Source: a bacterium YEK0313 (GTDB lineage Bacteria > Pseudomonadota > Alphaproteobacteria > Rhizobiales > Phreatobacteraceae). From it: a stretch of 64,000 bases of DNA. The notes under the pieces were generated by a model that saw only the letters and a list, made by a program, of their open reading frames with translations, searched no databases and was not told the origin of the DNA. A program made the translations under genes and the position numbers. The DNA lies in the NCBI GenBank assembly GCA_000751295.2, contig CCMO02000001.1, positions 124,001 through 188,000 on the forward strand, in the 5' to 3' direction. This document shows positions 24,163-32,450 of this stretch, one piece after another; within the stretch, counting starts at the first letter, position 1, and each line of letters begins with the position of its first letter.

Positions 24163-25185
24163 TCAGGCGACGGCGCGCAGGGCGTGCTCGCCCCGGGCGA
24201 CGACGACAAGCGCCAGCGCATCCCTGACGACACGGACATCCGCGCCGGGCTTCACGGCCTCGACGCTCAGATGGCGGCGAAACGCCCGCGCGCCGGGAAC
24301 GGCCTGGTAGAGCCCCAGAATGTGCCGGGTCATCGCGGAGAGGCGGACGCCAGCCGCAAGCTGCATCTCGATATAGGGAACGAAGCGCTCGATCACCTCA
24401 TCGAGGCTCGCGACGGGGGCCGGTACGCCGAACAGCCCGGGATCGACGCCGACGAGGAGAAAAGGATCCTGATAGGCGGCCCGGCCGAGCATGACGCCGT
24501 CGAGACGGACCCCGTCGCGCGGCGCGAGCAGTGCCTCGGCTTCGGCAAGCGTCCGGATGCCGCCATTGATGGCGATCGGCAAGCCCGGCAGCCGCGCCTT
24601 CAGGCGGAACACCCTGCCGTAGTCGAGCGGCGGGATGTCCCGGTTCTCGCGCGGCGACAGGCCCTTCAGCCAGGCCTTGCGGGCATGAACGGTGAGCGCG
24701 TCGACGCCGGCGGCGACCACCGCGTCGGCCAGGGCGTCGAGGCTTTCTTCGGGATCCTGGTCGTCGATGCCGATCCGGCATTTCACCGTCACGGGCACGT
24801 GCACCGCGGCCTTCATGGCGGCGACGCAGTCGGCTACGAGCCCGGGCGTCGCCATCAGGCAGGCGCCGAACTGGCCGCCCTGGACGCGATCGGACGGGCA
24901 GCCGACATTGAGGTTGATCTCGTCATAGCCGAAATCCTCGCCGATCCGAGCCGCCTCGGCGAGCGCGGCCGGATCGGCGCCGCCGAGCTGCAGGGCGACC
25001 GGATGTTCCGCCGGCGACAGGCCGATGAGCCGCGCGCGGTCGCCATGGATCACGGCACCGGCGGTGACCATCTCCGTATAGAGCCGCGCATGGCGCGTCA
25101 TGAGGCGATGGAAGAACCGGCAATGCCGATCCGTCCAGTCCATCATCGGCGCCACGGAGAATCTATACGCTTGGGAGTTCAGCAT
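24163..25185 (-). CDS. dusA: tRNA-dihydrouridine synthase A
   Basis: A 340-residue FMN-dependent enzyme that reduces uridine in the D-loop of tRNA. DusA-specific motifs: 'SVAPMMDWTDRHCRFF' at the N-terminus, 'NLNVGCPSDRVQ' with the catalytic Cys, 'VKCRIGIDDQD', 'HARKAWLKGLSP' and 'INGGIRT', followed by the 'DGVMLGRAAYQ' phosphate-binding segment. The C-terminal helical tRNA-binding domain contains 'MTRHILGLYQAVPGARAF'. The ATG at 25185 begins the barrel in the usual register. The intergenic region upstream is shared with the divergent fic gene. Confidence 0.95.
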   Translation of the reverse strand: MLNSQAYRFSVAPMMDWTDRHCRFFHRLMTRHARLYTEMVTAGAVIHGDRARLIGLSPAEHPVALQLGGADPAALAEAARIGEDFGYDEINLNVGCPSDRVQGGQFGACLMATPGLVADCVAAMKAAVHVPVTVKCRIGIDDQDPEESLDALADAVVAAGVDALTVHARKAWLKGLSPRENRDIPPLDYGRVFRLKARLPGLPIAINGGIRTLAEAEALLAPRDGVRLDGVMLGRAAYQDPFLLVGVDPGLFGVPAPVASLDEVIERFVPYIEMQLAAGVRLSAMTRHILGLYQAVPGARAFRRHLSVEAVKPGADVRVVRDALALVVVARGEHALRAVA

Positions 25186-25348
25186 TTTTTGCGTTCGGTT
25201 CCGGATCATGCATTGTTCGGAGCCGTCTTCTACGCCATTTTGACGCATGTTTCGCCCCTCTTTCGCGTTGCGAATGAACGAGGCGCTGGATTTGCCTGTC
25301 GGTATGAGGGAATGGCGTCCACAGAAACGCCGGACGCTGGCTCCTTGC

Positions 25349-25409
25349 TATTTAAGCGAGCTTGCCTTGGCATGGCCGCTAATTAAACAAACTGGCAATT
25401 GCTTAAATA
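25349..25409. promoter_or_regulatory. Long interrupted inverted repeat upstream of fic
   Basis: TATTTAAGC-N4-TTGCC (25349-25366) is mirrored by GGCAA-N2-GCTTAAATA (25394-25409), giving 14 complementary positions in two blocks around a 27-base centre. The element is AT-rich in a GC-rich setting and ends 25 bases before the fic start codon. It could be an operator for a dimeric regulator, possibly the Fic protein's own winged-helix domain, or an RNA hairpin that masks the leader. Confidence 0.5.
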
Positions 25410-25433
25410 AGGCCGACCCATCATAGTGCCCGC

Positions 25434-26648
25434 ATGGTCAAGGTTCACACAGCCGCGGCACGGCTTGGCCGGTTCGTCGAAACGCCCGTTGGCGGCGAGA
25501 TGGTCCGCGCCTTCGTCCCGCCTGCACTGCCGCCGCAGCCCCCCATCGATATCCTCGCCCTCCTGCCGCATCTCAGTCTCGCGGAACGGGCGCTTGGCCG
25601 GCTCGACGGCATCACCACGCTCCTCCCCCGTCACGAACTGTTCCTCTACATGTATGTGAGAAAGGAAGCTGTCCTCTCGTCGCAAATCGAGGGCACGCAA
25701 TCGACTCTCACCGACCTTCTCCGGTTCGAGACGGAGGCGCAGGCCGGCCAGCCGATCGACGACATCCGTGAAGTATCCAATTACGTCGATGCCATGATGT
25801 TTGGCCTCGAGCGCCTGAAGGAATTGCCGCTGTCGCTTCGGCTCATCCGCGAGATGCACGGCCGCCTCCTTCAAAGCGGCCGCGGCGGCACAAAGAGCCC
25901 AGGCGAGTTCCGGCGCTCGCAGAACTGGATCGGCGGCACCCGCCCCGGCAATGCGCTATTCGTTCCGCCCCCGGTCAGCGAGCTCAACACCTGCCTTGCC
26001 GCGCTCGAAACCTTCATGCACGAGGACCAGTCGCGACTGCCGGCGTTGATCAAGGCAGGCTTGCTGCACGTGCAGTTCGAGACGATCCACCCTTTCCTCG
26101 ACGGCAATGGCCGCATCGGCCGCCTGCTGGTGACGCTCTATCTGTGCGTCCACGGTGTGTTGCGGCGGCCGTTGCTTTACCTCAGCCTCTTTCTGAAAAC
26201 GCATCGCGCCGACTACTACCGTCTCTTGCAGGAGGTCCGCGAGCATGGCGCCTGGGAGGCCTGGCTCGAATTCTTCCTGAAAGGCGTCGCGGAAACGGCG
26301 AACCAGGCCTTTGACGCCGCGACGCGCATCGTCGACCTGTTCCGGACCGATCGCGAGCACATCACCGCGGAGAGCGGTCGGGCAAGCTCGGCGCTGCGCG
26401 TCCACGAGCTCCTGCAGCAGCACCCGTTCCTGACCGCCGGGCAGCTCGTCGCGCAAGCGGGTCTCAGCATGCCTACCGTCAACGCCGCCCTCGCCGACCT
26501 CGAGCGGCTCGGCGTCATCGAGGAGGTGACCGGCCGCAGGCGCGGCCGCGTGTTCGGCTACCGCCGCTATCTCGACATCCTGAGCGAAGGCACCGATCCG
26601 CTGCCGGCAGCTGTGGGACAGAGGCGCGCGCCCGCGGTCCTTGGCTGA
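25434..26648 (+). CDS. Fic-domain protein (AMPylase type) with C-terminal winged helix
   Basis: A 404-residue Fic protein, which probably transfers AMP from ATP to a protein hydroxyl. The catalytic loop reads 'HPFLDGNGRIGR' (His near residue 221), a complete HxFxDGNGRxxR. An N-terminal inhibitory helix motif 'SSQIEGTQ' (Ser-x-x-x-Glu-Gly, Glu near residue 86) is present, as in self-inhibited class II Fic proteins. The flap region 'GTRPGNALFVPPP' and the Fic_N-type opening are intact. The C-terminus (about residues 320-385) looks like a winged helix-turn-helix ('LTAGQLVAQAGLSMPTVNAA'), suggesting DNA binding. No antitoxin gene is adjacent. The gene is convergent with a LysR gene. Confidence 0.93.
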   Translation: MVKVHTAAARLGRFVETPVGGEMVRAFVPPALPPQPPIDILALLPHLSLAERALGRLDGITTLLPRHELFLYMYVRKEAVLSSQIEGTQSTLTDLLRFETEAQAGQPIDDIREVSNYVDAMMFGLERLKELPLSLRLIREMHGRLLQSGRGGTKSPGEFRRSQNWIGGTRPGNALFVPPPVSELNTCLAALETFMHEDQSRLPALIKAGLLHVQFETIHPFLDGNGRIGRLLVTLYLCVHGVLRRPLLYLSLFLKTHRADYYRLLQEVREHGAWEAWLEFFLKGVAETANQAFDAATRIVDLFRTDREHITAESGRASSALRVHELLQQHPFLTAGQLVAQAGLSMPTVNAALADLERLGVIEEVTGRRRGRVFGYRRYLDILSEGTDPLPAAVGQRRAPAVLG

Positions 26649-26654
26649 CGCTGT

Positions 26655-27614
26655 TCAGGTTCGTCTCCGGCCCTTCGCCGCGCTCGGCGGAGCGCCCTCT
26701 CCCGCCTCGCGCGCCGCGCCGGCGGCGAGCCCGCTGCGGCGGCGGACGAGGTCGGCGAAGCGCCGGGCCGCCTCGGTGACGCGCACCGACTGGCAGGCCA
26801 GATACATGTCGGCCTTCGGGCCGCCGCCGATCAGGCGCTTGTAGGTGACGCCCTGCGGCAGCAGCTGCGACATAGAGGCCGGCACGATCGATATGCCGAT
26901 GCCGGTCGCGATCAGGTTGACGATGGAGGCCATCTGCGGCGCCTGCTGGCCGATGCGCGGCTCGAACCCGGCGGCGTTGCAGCCGGCGATGATGGCGTCG
27001 TACAGCGCGCGGCCGCTGGCGCGCGGATAGAGGATGAACCATTCGTCGCGCAGGTCCGACAGCCGGACCGCGGACTGGTGAGCGAGGCGATGCTCCACCG
27101 GCATGGCGGCCAGCATCTCCTCGCGCAGGAGCGGCCAGAGCCGCAGGTCCTCGGCCTCGCCGGTCGCCGGCCGGATGAAGGCGGCATCGACCGCGTCATC
27201 CCGCAGCCGGGCAATGAGGTTGCTGGTATATTCCTCGATCAGCTCCACCTCGATGTCGGGATAGGCATTGCGATAGTCGCGGATCGCCCCGGCGACGAAG
27301 GGATGGAACGAGGCCGAGCCGGTGAAGCCGATCCGGATATGGCCGGTCTCGCCGGCGGCGATCCGGCGCACCCGCTGCACCGACTGCTTGACGGAGGCCA
27401 GGATGCCGCGGGCATCGTTGAGGAAATTCGCGCCCGCCTCGGTCAGCGCGACGCCTTTCGGCAGACGCTCGAACAGCGGGCTGCCGACCTCCCGCTCGAG
27501 ATCGCGGATCTGGATGCTGAGCGCCGGCTGGGCAATGCCGATGCGCTCCGCGGCGCGGCTGAAATTCTGCTCTTCGGCCACCGCCACGAAGTAACGCAGG
27601 TGTCGCAGCTCCAT
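26655..27614 (-). CDS. LysR-type regulator of the adjacent catabolic operon
   Basis: A 319-residue LysR-type regulator with an N-terminal winged HTH ('MELRHLRYFVAVAEEQNFSR', 'AQPALSIQIRDLEREVG') and a periplasmic-binding-like co-inducer domain from about residue 90. It is divergent from the nine-gene transport and catabolism operon at 27721-36681, with a 106-base promoter region between that carries a T-N11-A dyad. It is the obvious local regulator. The C-terminus extends about 20 residues beyond the usual end in an Ala/Arg-rich tail. The inducer is unknown. Confidence 0.92.
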   Translation of the reverse strand: MELRHLRYFVAVAEEQNFSRAAERIGIAQPALSIQIRDLEREVGSPLFERLPKGVALTEAGANFLNDARGILASVKQSVQRVRRIAAGETGHIRIGFTGSASFHPFVAGAIRDYRNAYPDIEVELIEEYTSNLIARLRDDAVDAAFIRPATGEAEDLRLWPLLREEMLAAMPVEHRLAHQSAVRLSDLRDEWFILYPRASGRALYDAIIAGCNAAGFEPRIGQQAPQMASIVNLIATGIGISIVPASMSQLLPQGVTYKRLIGGGPKADMYLACQSVRVTEAARRFADLVRRRSGLAAGAAREAGEGAPPSAAKGRRRT

Positions 27615-27639
27615 AATCAGAACCTATCACAGATGCGTC

Positions 27640-27658
27640 TCGTATATATTGGACACGA
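27640..27658. promoter_or_regulatory. LysR-type operator (T-N11-A) in the divergent promoter
   Basis: TCGT-N11-ACGA forms a dyad with the T-N11-A core typical of LysR binding sites (T at 27643, A at 27655). It lies midway between the divergent LysR gene and the operon for the substrate-binding protein, within an AT-rich patch containing ATATAT. Confidence 0.5.
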
Positions 27659-27720
27659 TTACCTCCGCGGCACAAGCTTTCATCAGAGCCAGCCAATGGC
27701 CAGACCAGGAGGAAATGACC

Positions 27721-29079
27721 ATGACGATTGAGACCGAAGTCGATCGCCACGCTCGGCAGTCCACCGATGGCCTGACGCGGCGCGCGGCGCTCGGCGCGCT
27801 CGGCGCCGGCGTGCTGGTGCTGGCCGGGCGCACGGCCCAGGCCCAGGCGGCCAAGCCTCAGGAGATCAAGGTGGGCATCGCCACCTACCTGTCGGGGCCG
27901 GCCAGCGTGTTCGGCGTGCCGGGCCGGCAGACCGCGGAAATGCTGTTCGACGAGATCAATGCGGCGGGCGGCATCGGCGGCGTCAAGGTCCGGCCGATCT
28001 TTGTCGACGAAGGTCCGGGCGTCGATCATTTCGTCGGCGAATATCGCCGCCTCGTCCAGAGCGAGAACGTCAACCTGATCTTCTCCGCCATCTCGTCCGC
28101 CGACTGCATCGCCTGCGCGCCGCTCGCCGACGAGCTGAAGCGCCCGACCCTCCTGTGGGACTGCGGCACGCAGCGCATCTTCGAGGACGGCAAATACGAC
28201 TATGCCTTCCGCACCCAGGGCAACGCGACGCCGGAAGTCCTTGCCCCCCTGCTCTATCTCCTCAAGGTGAAGCCGGATTTCCGCAGCATCGCGGTGATCA
28301 ACCAGGACTATGCCTGGGGGCGCGATTCCTGGGAGCTGTTCAAGACCGCGCTCGACGTGCTCAAGCCCGGCGTGCGCGTCGTCGCCGAGATGTTCCCGCG
28401 CTTCGGCGCCACCGATTTCACGACCGAAGTCACGCGCCTGCTGGCGACCCGGCCCGACGTGATCCTGTCGACCTCCTGGGGCGGCGATCTCGACGCGCTG
28501 ATCCGCCAGGCCGCCGACCGCAAGCTGTTCGACCGCAGCCTGTTCGTGCTGCCGCTCGCCGAATCCTCGCTGGAGCGCGTCGGCAAGACCTTGCCGGCCG
28601 GCCACATCATCGGTGCCCGCGGCGATCACTGGTTCCTGCATCCCTCGCCGCAGGATCCGGCCCGGCTCACCACCTTCGTCGAGAACTACCGCAAGCGCTT
28701 CAACGTCTACCCGATCTATTCCTGCTACCACATGGCGCAAGCCGTCGCCTGCATGAAGGCGGGCTACGAGAAGGCCTTGGCTGCCAAGGGCGGCGCCTGG
28801 CCGACCGATGCCGAACTTGCGAGTGCCTTCCGCGGCCTCGAATTCCCCTCGCCGACCTCGACGATCAAGATCCGTTCCGACGGCCAGGGCCTGGAGAACC
28901 AGCTGATCGGCCGCTCGATCCATACCGACAAATATGCCTTCCCCGTCCTCACCGACATGGTGGTGTTCCCCGCCGAGATGATCACGACGCCGGTCGGCCA
29001 GAAGAGCGGCGACTGGCTCAAGGGGCTGAAGCCGGACATTCTCGGCAAGGTGCCCCAGGCGGTGGCTTATCGGGGCTGA
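27721..29079 (+). CDS. Branched-chain amino acid-type ABC transporter, substrate-binding protein
   Basis: A 452-residue periplasmic binding protein of the LivK/amide-urea type. It carries a twin-arginine-like signal (Thr-Arg-Arg-Ala-Ala-Leu, then a Gly/Ala/Leu-rich core, cleavage near Ala-Gln-Ala). Then come 'IKVGIATYLSGPASVFG' and 'AEMLFDEINAAGGIGGVKV', typical of type I periplasmic binding folds. Start: AGGAGG at 27707-27712 is eight bases from the ATG at 27721 but only two from the ATG at 27715, so 27721 is preferred. It is the first gene of the operon, five bases before the permease gene. The ligand is unknown. Confidence 0.92.
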   Translation: MTIETEVDRHARQSTDGLTRRAALGALGAGVLVLAGRTAQAQAAKPQEIKVGIATYLSGPASVFGVPGRQTAEMLFDEINAAGGIGGVKVRPIFVDEGPGVDHFVGEYRRLVQSENVNLIFSAISSADCIACAPLADELKRPTLLWDCGTQRIFEDGKYDYAFRTQGNATPEVLAPLLYLLKVKPDFRSIAVINQDYAWGRDSWELFKTALDVLKPGVRVVAEMFPRFGATDFTTEVTRLLATRPDVILSTSWGGDLDALIRQAADRKLFDRSLFVLPLAESSLERVGKTLPAGHIIGARGDHWFLHPSPQDPARLTTFVENYRKRFNVYPIYSCYHMAQAVACMKAGYEKALAAKGGAWPTDAELASAFRGLEFPSPTSTIKIRSDGQGLENQLIGRSIHTDKYAFPVLTDMVVFPAEMITTPVGQKSGDWLKGLKPDILGKVPQAVAYRG

Positions 29080-29084
29080 GGGCC

Positions 29085-30017
29085 ATGGCGAGCTGGTTCT
29101 CCGACAATGCCTTCATGCTCGGCCTCGCCGTGCTCGACGGCCTGTCGTCGGCCGCCGCGATCTTCATGGTCGCGGTGGGCCTCACCCTGGTGTTCGGCGT
29201 GCTGCGCGTCCTGAACGTCGCCCATGGCAGCTTCTTCGCCATAGGCGGCTATGCCGCGGCCTCGCTCGGCCTCGCGGTCGCGGCGCGCGGCCTGCCGGCC
29301 TGGCTCTCCCTGCCCATGCTGGTGGTGGCGGCGGCACTCGTCGGGATCATTCTCGGACCGCCGATCGAGCGTCTCGTGCGCCAGACGGAGAACAGCGAAC
29401 CGGTGCTGCAGCTGCTCGTCACCTTCGCGCTGTTCATGATCCTGGAGGACGCGCAGAAGCTCGTCTGGGGCGTGCAGCCCGTGGTCTCCGACGCCCCCGT
29501 CAAGCTGATGGGCACGGTCGACATCCCCTTCGCCGGCGATGTCATTCCGTTCAATGCCTATCAGCTCTACCTCCTGCCCGGTGTCGCCATCCTCACCCTC
29601 GCCGGACTGATGTGGACGCTGCGCCGGACGCTGTTCGGCCGCATGCTGGTGGCCGTCACCACCGACCGCGAAGCGGCGCGGGCCATCGGCATCAATGCCT
29701 CGCGCATCGCGCTCCTCACCTTCACGCTCGGCACCATCTTCGCCGCGCTCGGCGGCGCGCTCGCCTCGCCCACGGCCTCGCTGGTGCCCGGCATCGGGGC
29801 CCAGACGATCGTCCTGTCCTTTGCCGTCGTCGCCACCGCCGGCCTCGGCCAGGTCGAGGGCGCCGCCATCGCCTCGCTGCTGATCGGCATGGGCCGTTCG
29901 CTCGCCGTCTATCTCGAGCCCGAGCTCGAAGTGGTCGTGCCCTATCTCATCATGGTCGCCGTGCTGCTGGTCCGGCCGCAGGGACTGTTCGGGGTCACGG
30001 AGGCGCGACGGATATGA
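29085..30017 (+). CDS. Branched-chain amino acid-type ABC transporter permease (LivH-like)
   Basis: A 310-residue inner-membrane permease with about eight hydrophobic segments and LivH motifs: 'VGLTLVFGVLRVLNVAHGSF' near residue 30 and 'REAARAIGINASRIALLTFT' (the ATPase-coupling loop) near residue 205. A later 'GLGQVEGAAIASLLIG' segment matches the family. The stop overlaps the start of the LivM-like gene (ATGA at 30014-30017). Together with the next gene it forms the transmembrane pathway. Start 29085 is the first ATG behind the binding-protein gene. Confidence 0.92.
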   Translation: MASWFSDNAFMLGLAVLDGLSSAAAIFMVAVGLTLVFGVLRVLNVAHGSFFAIGGYAAASLGLAVAARGLPAWLSLPMLVVAAALVGIILGPPIERLVRQTENSEPVLQLLVTFALFMILEDAQKLVWGVQPVVSDAPVKLMGTVDIPFAGDVIPFNAYQLYLLPGVAILTLAGLMWTLRRTLFGRMLVAVTTDREAARAIGINASRIALLTFTLGTIFAALGGALASPTASLVPGIGAQTIVLSFAVVATAGLGQVEGAAIASLLIGMGRSLAVYLEPELEVVVPYLIMVAVLLVRPQGLFGVTEARRI

Positions 30018-30970
30018 CGCGCCGAACCGAGTTCCTCTTCGCCGTCGCTGCCGCGGCCCTCATTCTGCTCGTTGCCTGGAGCGTGCCCTGGCTGCGCTTC
30101 GTGCTGACGCTCGCGGTCGCCAAGGGCATGGCGGTGACCGGCATCCTGCTGCTGCTGCGCGCCGGCCAGGTCAGCTTCGGCCATGCTCTCTATCTGGCGA
30201 TTTCGGCCTATGCGACCGCCTTTCTCGCGCCGGTCGTGCCCGAAGTCCTGCTGCTGCTGCCGCTCGCCGTGCTCGCCGCGACCGCGACGGGCCTCGTCGT
30301 CGGCCTGTTCGTGATGCGCTACCGCGAGATCTTCTTCGGCATGCTCAACCTCGCGCTCAGCATGGTGTTCTATTCGCTGCTGGAGAAATTCTACGCGATC
30401 ACGCGCGGCACGGACGGCATTCGCCTCGCGCCCGTCACTTTCGCGGGCTTCCAGCCGTCCGTGGAGACGCAGAACTGGATCGTGCTGATCCTCGCCCTCG
30501 GCCTTGCGCTCGGCCTCGGCTGCTTCGTCCGGATCTATCTCAGCTCGCCGATGGGCCAGGCCCTCGCCGCGATCAAGACACGCGAAGCACGGCTCGAATT
30601 CCTCGGCGTTCCCGCCCGCCTGGTCCTGCTGGCGGCCTATGTCCTCTCGGCACTGCTCGCCGGCTGCGGCGGCTTCATCCTGGCGCTCGCGACGCGTCAG
30701 GTCACGCCCTCGCTCGCCTACTGGACGACCTCCGGCGAACTCGTGTTCATCGCCATCCTCGGCGGCTCGGCAAGCGTCTTCGGCCCCTTCCTCGGTGCGG
30801 TCGCCTATGAGCTGACACGCGTCTATGCGGCCGCCTTTGCCGCCGACGGCTGGCAGATGATCCTCGGCATCGTCCTGCTGCTCGTCATCCTGTTCGCGCC
30901 GGGCGGTCTCTGGGGCATGCTGCGCCCGCTCTGCGAGCGGCGGCGGCGGACCGAAGGGAGCGCATCATGA
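30014..30970 (+). CDS. Branched-chain amino acid-type ABC transporter permease (LivM-like)
   Basis: A 318-residue permease with about nine hydrophobic segments. LivM features: 'LLLLRAGQVSFGHALYLAIS' near residue 45 and the coupling loop 'GQALAAIKTREARLEFLGV' near residue 185, then 'ELVFIAILGGSASVFGPFLG' and the terminal 'FAPGGLWGML'. It overlaps both neighbours by four bases (30014-30017 and 30967-30970), indicating strict translational coupling with the permease before and the ATPase after. Confidence 0.92.
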   Translation: MTRRTEFLFAVAAAALILLVAWSVPWLRFVLTLAVAKGMAVTGILLLLRAGQVSFGHALYLAISAYATAFLAPVVPEVLLLLPLAVLAATATGLVVGLFVMRYREIFFGMLNLALSMVFYSLLEKFYAITRGTDGIRLAPVTFAGFQPSVETQNWIVLILALGLALGLGCFVRIYLSSPMGQALAAIKTREARLEFLGVPARLVLLAAYVLSALLAGCGGFILALATRQVTPSLAYWTTSGELVFIAILGGSASVFGPFLGAVAYELTRVYAAAFAADGWQMILGIVLLLVILFAPGGLWGMLRPLCERRRRTEGSAS

Positions 30971-31737
30971 GCGTGCTCCTGTCGGCCCGCGGACTGAAGC
31001 TGGCCTTTGGCGGGGTCAAGGCCGCCGACGGCATCGACCTCGACGTGCAGGACAGCGAGTTCCTGGCGATCATCGGCCCGAACGGCGCCGGCAAGACCAC
31101 CTTCATCAACATGACCACCGGCTATCTGAGGCCGCAGGCCGGCGAGATCAGCTTCGACGGCCGGGCGATCCTCGGCATGAAGCCGCGCGATATCGTGGCG
31201 CTCGGCATCTGCCGCTCGTTCCAGCTGCCGCAACTGATGACCGAACATACGGTGCTGGAGAATGTCGCGCTGGCCGTCGCCGCGCGCCAGTCGATCTGGT
31301 CGGCACTGCGCGACCTCCTGCGCCCGGCCTACCGGGAGGAGGCCCATGACATCCTCCAGCGTTTCGGCCTCGCCGACCTCGCCGGGCAGCGCGCCGACGC
31401 GCTGAACGAAGGCGCGCGCAAGCTCGTCGACATCGCCATGACCGTGGCGTTGAAGCCGCGTGTCATCCTGATGGACGAACCGACCAGCGGCGTTGCCGCC
31501 GCCCAGAAGATGGCGATCGTCGAAACGCTCGTGCGCGTGCTCAGGGACGCCCGCGTCACCGCCGTCTTCGTCGAGCACGACATGGACGTGGTGGCGCGTT
31601 TCGCCGACCGGGTGGCGGTGTGGAACCAGGGGCGCATCGCGGCGCTGGGCACGCCGGCCACCGTTCTCGCCGACCCGGCGGTGCAGCGCGACGTCATCGG
31701 CATCCGGCAGACGGAGCTCAGCCATGCTCCGGCTTGA
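30967..31737 (+). CDS. Branched-chain amino acid-type ABC transporter ATPase (LivG-like)
   Basis: A 256-residue ATPase. Walker A 'GPNGAGKTTF' near residue 37, Walker B 'VILMDEPTSGV' near residue 165, and H-loop 'VFVEHDMDVV'. The signature segment reads 'LNEGARKLVDIA' in place of the usual 'LxxGQQRRLEIA', so the Gln of the ABC signature is missing here; this could affect nucleotide handling or reflect a subfamily variant. It overlaps the LivM-like gene by four bases and the LivF-like gene by 14 bases. Confidence 0.92.
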   Translation: MSVLLSARGLKLAFGGVKAADGIDLDVQDSEFLAIIGPNGAGKTTFINMTTGYLRPQAGEISFDGRAILGMKPRDIVALGICRSFQLPQLMTEHTVLENVALAVAARQSIWSALRDLLRPAYREEAHDILQRFGLADLAGQRADALNEGARKLVDIAMTVALKPRVILMDEPTSGVAAAQKMAIVETLVRVLRDARVTAVFVEHDMDVVARFADRVAVWNQGRIAALGTPATVLADPAVQRDVIGIRQTELSHAPA

Positions 31738-32377
31738 CGGGATCTCGGTGGACATTGCCGGCGCGCGTGTCCTGCGCGGACTGTCAATGACGGTTCCGGC
31801 CGGCGGGCGCGTCGCGCTGATTGGCCGCAACGGCGCCGGCAAGACCACGACGCTGCGCGCGCTGATGGGCCTTCTGCCGGTGCGCGAGGGCACGATCGTC
31901 ATCGACGATCGCGACTGCCGCACAATGCCGGCCCATGACCGCGCCGGCATCGGCGTCGGCTATGCCCCGGAGGAGCGGCGGCTGTTCGGCAGCTTCACGG
32001 TCGCGGAGAACATCATCCTGCCGGCCCAGGTGCTCAGGCTCGGCAGCGCCGAGGTGGCCCGCCGGCTCGATCAGGTCTTCACCCTGCTGCCCGAGCTGAA
32101 GGACCTCGCGCCGCGCAAGGCGGCCGGCCTGTCCGGCGGCCAGGGCAAGATGGTCGCGCTCGGTCGCGCCTTGATGTCGGGCACCCGGGCGATCCTGCTC
32201 GACGAACCGTTCCAGGGCCTCGCACCGGCCCTGGCGCTGCGTTACGCCGAAGCGCTCGGCGCGCTCAAGGCGGCCCTGCCGGACGTTGCCATTCTCGTCA
32301 CCGAATCGAGCCCGGACCTGCTTCAGGGCCTGGTCGACAGGACCTATGTGATCGAACGCGGAGAGATCCAGGCCTGA
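31724..32377 (+). CDS. Branched-chain amino acid-type ABC transporter ATPase (LivF-like)
   Basis: A 217-residue ATPase, slightly shorter than typical LivF. Walker A 'GRNGAGKTTTLRALMGLLP' near residue 32, signature 'LSGGQGKMVALGRALM', Walker B 'AILLDEPFQGLAP' and a LivF-like 'GYAPEERRLFGSFTVAENI' segment. The H-loop position reads 'ILVTESS' rather than containing His, which may weaken catalysis at this site. It completes the five-component importer; the next gene (aldehyde dehydrogenase) follows after 73 bases with a possible GGAG ribosome site. Confidence 0.9.
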   Translation: MLRLDGISVDIAGARVLRGLSMTVPAGGRVALIGRNGAGKTTTLRALMGLLPVREGTIVIDDRDCRTMPAHDRAGIGVGYAPEERRLFGSFTVAENIILPAQVLRLGSAEVARRLDQVFTLLPELKDLAPRKAAGLSGGQGKMVALGRALMSGTRAILLDEPFQGLAPALALRYAEALGALKAALPDVAILVTESSPDLLQGLVDRTYVIERGEIQA

Positions 32378-32450
32378 GGCCCGCGGCCTGGCCGCGGAAC
32401 CCAGCCGGACATGCGCCGACCGCGCATCCGCCCCTCTGGAGTGAAACGAC

